Part shown: piece by piece, positions 61,878 to 64,000 of the stretch
Layout of the letters: each line of letters starts with the position of its first letter
Position numbering within the stretch: the stretch's first letter is position 1
DNA from: Acidobacteriaceae bacterium
Lineage (GTDB): Bacteria; Acidobacteriota; Terriglobia; Terriglobales; Acidobacteriaceae
DNA length: 64,000 nucleotides
Assembly (NCBI GenBank): GCA_030041305.1
Contig: JASHOC010000050.1
Coordinates: forward strand, 88,595-152,594
Direction of reading: 5' to 3'
Position numbers and translations under genes: made by a program
The notes under the pieces: generated by a model
Database searches by the model: none
The model's input: only the letters and a program-made list of their open reading frames with translations
Told to the model about the DNA's origin: nothing

Positions 61878-63107
61878 GTGGCGGAAACCTATCCATCATC
61901 GGCCGAGACCGAACCGGCCTCCGACACTGAAGTTGCCCCGCCGCCAAAGCGCCGCCGGGGCCTGATTGTCATTGCCATCGTGGTTGCCGTCCTGATTGCA
62001 CTCGGCGTCTGGTGGCGCTCCACCTATTCTGAAGACACTGACGATGCGCAGATCAATGGCCACCTTATCCAGGTAAGCTCACGGATTTCCGGACAAGTGA
62101 TCCATGTCTATGTCGAGGAAAACCAGATGGTGAAGCGCGGCGATCCGATTGTCGAACTGGACCCGAAGGACTTTCAGGTTGCGGTCGAAAATGCCGAAGC
62201 AGCGCTGGCCAGCGCCAAGGCCAATGCCGCGGCGGCCAGGGTTAATGTGCCCATCATTACGGTCAACACGGGCAGCAACCTGCGCTCTGCAAACGCCGAT
62301 GTGAGCGGAGCCACCGCCGCTGTCGAACAGGCCCAGCAACAACTCGACGCCGCCAAGGCCAAAGTGGCCCAGGCTCAGGCGAACAATTTCAAGGCGCAGT
62401 CCGATCTTGCGCGTTATCGGCCGCTGGTCGCAGAAGACGTCATCAGCAAACAGCAGTTTGACGCCGCCGTCGCCACCGCAGACGCCGATAAAGCCTCGCT
62501 GGCCGACGCGCAAGCCAGCCAGGAAGCCGCTGCCGACGAAGTGAACGTGGCCCGTGAGCGGCTGACGCAGGCGCAAGCCTCGCTGCGCTATGCCCAAACC
62601 GGCCCCCAGCAGGTGGCCGCGCAAGACGCCAAGGCCAAGCAGGCCCAGGCGCAGGTCGAGCAGGCCCAGGCGGAGCTCGATCAGGCCCGGCTGAATTTGA
62701 GCTATACCCGGATTGTCGCGCCGGAGGCCGGCATTATCACGCGCAAGAGCGTCGAAATCGACCAGAACGTCTCCGCAGGCCAGAATCTGCTCACCCTGGT
62801 TTCCCTCGAAGGCTTGTGGGTGACGGCGAACTTCAAAGAGACCCAGCTTCGCCACATGCGCGCCGGCCAACGAGTCCAGATTCACGTCGACGCCACGGGT
62901 AACGAGTACGCCGGGCGCGTCACCCAGATCGGCGGAGCCACCGGCTCGGTGCTCAGCCTCTTTCCGCCCGAAAACGCCACGGGCAATTACGTCAAGGTGG
63001 TGCAGCGCGTCCCTGTGCGCATCGACTTCACCAACCTCGCCAAGGAAGATCCCCATCAGGAGTTGCGTCCTGGTCTTTCGGTCGAACCGAAGGTCTGGGT
63101 GAAATAG
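61878..63107 (+). CDS. HlyD/EmrA-type membrane fusion protein
   Basis: Periplasmic adaptor of 409 residues linking an inner-membrane pump with TolC. One N-terminal membrane helix (GLIVIAIVVAVLIALGVWW), a biotinyl-lipoyl-like hairpin (SEDTDDAQINGHLIQVSSRISGQV), a long coiled-coil of Ala/Gln repeats, and the second lipoyl half (RIVAPEAGIITRKSVEIDQNV) are present. The start is GTG 61878 with GGGAGGG upstream. No inner-membrane permease (EmrB/DHA2, ABC or RND) follows in the next 900 bases, so the partner must be encoded elsewhere. Confidence 0.9.
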   Translation: MAETYPSSAETEPASDTEVAPPPKRRRGLIVIAIVVAVLIALGVWWRSTYSEDTDDAQINGHLIQVSSRISGQVIHVYVEENQMVKRGDPIVELDPKDFQVAVENAEAALASAKANAAAARVNVPIITVNTGSNLRSANADVSGATAAVEQAQQQLDAAKAKVAQAQANNFKAQSDLARYRPLVAEDVISKQQFDAAVATADADKASLADAQASQEAAADEVNVARERLTQAQASLRYAQTGPQQVAAQDAKAKQAQAQVEQAQAELDQARLNLSYTRIVAPEAGIITRKSVEIDQNVSAGQNLLTLVSLEGLWVTANFKETQLRHMRAGQRVQIHVDATGNEYAGRVTQIGGATGSVLSLFPPENATGNYVKVVQRVPVRIDFTNLAKEDPHQELRPGLSVEPKVWVK

Positions 63108-63821
63108 GAGCCTTCCGGTGTTCCGGTTCCTTCCGCAATAAGCAACGTGGCGTTCTCAGCTCGTTTGTGCCGCGCCGCCTTCGACGGCTTTATAGCGGTT
63201 GAGGAAATGCTGTAGAGAGAAACCGGAGAAGCCGAGCCGGCGCGACAGCAAGACTGCGGTCACCAGCGACAAGTCTTGGTCGCTGGGGTGGAAGTCCGTG
63301 GTCACCAACGACTCCATTCTCGCCGCCGGGGCAGTGAGGAGCGAGGACACCACCCGATTCTCGCGACCACCGATGATTTCCGAAACCGCCGTAAGCCGCC
63401 GTAAACTCCTCCCCGCCTGAGGCCGCCAACCCGCTTCACCACGGCGAACCGCCGCTCGCCAAAAAACCAAAGTTGTAACCCATCCCACGCACCGGCTATG
63501 TTGGCGGCCTTTTCCCCTCTAAACACGCCCAATTTTTACCTTAGTCACCGTTTTTCAGTTACTCGCGCACTTAAAGCTTTCTAAGTCGAAGCCGATTCCC
63601 CGAACAGTCGCATGAGAAACCTCTCATCCAGGCGCCTCATGCGCCTTCGCCGTGCGCTCTATCCGCCAGCCTGGTAGACCGCGTACATCATGCTCCATCG
63701 GAGCTGCTCCAGGGCGTGACGCAACAGAACACAGATGGCTGCACTTGGTCATCCAGGCCTCTCGAACGAATTGGACGCCTTGCTCTCGAAGCAGCAGTGA
63801 AACACGGAAGGAGAATCGGGA
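63108..63821. other. Gene-poor region before the last gene
   Basis: A 714-base stretch where I expected the efflux permease. Open frames of 72-110 codons on both strands look like shadows, with no recognisable protein. A minus-strand frame (63156-63488) is not convincing. A weak stem (AGGCGC/GCGCCT near 63632-63648) is the only structure noted. Confidence 0.45.
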
Positions 63822-64000
63822 ATGAAACTCAAACCTACTCGAAGCGCCATGTGGGGAAGAAAGGCCCTCATTGTGTGCGCTTTGATCGCGGGCGCGAGCC
63901 TGTGCTTCGCTCACTCGCCCAAGATCTCAATTGATCTCGCGGCGAAGGAGAACTCGCCCCAGGTCAACGTCATTGTGCAATTCAATCAGCCGGTGTCTTC
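63822..64000 (+). CDS. Secreted protein, start only (possible serine protease)
   Basis: About 59 residues before the window ends. ATG 63822 follows GGAAGGAG at normal spacing. A signal peptide (ALIVCALIAGASLCFA) is followed by SPKISIDLAAKENSPQVNVIVQFNQPV. That pattern, with VNVIVQFNQP, resembles the prodomain start of secreted S8 subtilase-type proteins in related genomes. The identity is only suggested; the rest lies outside. Confidence 0.6.
   Translation, partial: MKLKPTRSAMWGRKALIVCALIAGASLCFAHSPKISIDLAAKENSPQVNVIVQFNQPVS

Noticed and set aside
63156..63488. A 110-codon minus-strand frame downstream of hlyD
   Set aside because: No recognisable domain and no clear ribosome-binding site; competing frames on the other strand look equally plausible.

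Overview
The window is G+C-rich chromosomal DNA, almost certainly from an Acidobacteriota-type bacterium. The inference rests on gene content and style: a rpsP-KH-rimM-trmD locus, a CysM/Mec/CysO/MoeZ sulfur-carrier operon, DUF6599-like and S15 secreted proteins, a PIN-TRAM membrane protein, and many short 7-bp 'word' repeats between genes. I see no phage, transposon, CRISPR array or rRNA. One tRNA, tRNA-Thr(CGT), is present. Taxonomy is inference; no marker was compared.

Layout. 1-5.4 kb: the 5' part of a 3-hydroxyacyl-CoA dehydrogenase, then the translation locus rpsP, khpA, rimM and trmD, with an oppositely oriented DUF2157/GDYXXLXY membrane pair wedged between rimM and trmD. 5.5-9.2 kb: pgl-glk (entry of glucose into the pentose phosphate pathway) and a divergent alanine dehydrogenase / Lrp-type regulator pair. 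9.3-10.9 kb: a tandem PilZ protein and a small hypothetical. 11.0-14.1 kb: cysM, a JAMM protease, a ubiquitin-like sulfur carrier and moeZ, which resembles the mycobacterial CysO route to cysteine; here the carrier has a 22-residue tail after its GG. 14.2-20.6 kb: GNAT, PIN-TRAM, an atypical receiver, PhzF, PBP4 (dacB) and a VOC protein. 20.9-24.4 kb: a folP gene whose first ~55 codons look like a HigA antitoxin, then the stringent-response gene relA/spoT. 24.4-26.3 kb: an accessory patch with a nonsense-interrupted small gene, tRNA-Thr and two small hypotheticals. 26.5-35.2 kb: secreted or membrane proteins (DUF6599-like, S15 hydrolase, CDF metal exporter), leucyl aminopeptidase and a type-B carboxylesterase. 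35.6-38.4 kb: an orphan DsbD-alpha domain, a TlpA-like thioredoxin, KdsD/KpsF and a stand-alone PD-(D/E)XK nuclease-like protein. 38.6-49.0 kb: proS, a class A PBP, nei and a frameshifted lhr helicase. 49.3-57.3 kb: an acyl-CoA synthetase-ACP-acyltransferase fusion, three GT4 glycosyltransferases and an MFS transporter, plausibly a surface glycolipid or polysaccharide cluster. 57.4-64 kb: a small secreted protein, ppk1, a TolC/HlyD efflux pair without a permease, and the start of a secreted protein that may be a protease.

Cross-cutting observations. (1) Several genes (trmD, relA, a GNAT, tlpA, the CDF exporter, dacB, perhaps pepA) carry a -10-like hexamer only 5-7 bp before the start codon and no Shine-Dalgarno, suggesting leaderless mRNAs. 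(2) Short 7-bp repeat families sit in intergenic regions and have also expanded in frame inside lhr and at the 3' end of the acyl-CoA synthetase fusion gene. (3) Many long antisense open frames are G+C-driven shadows of real genes and were left out.
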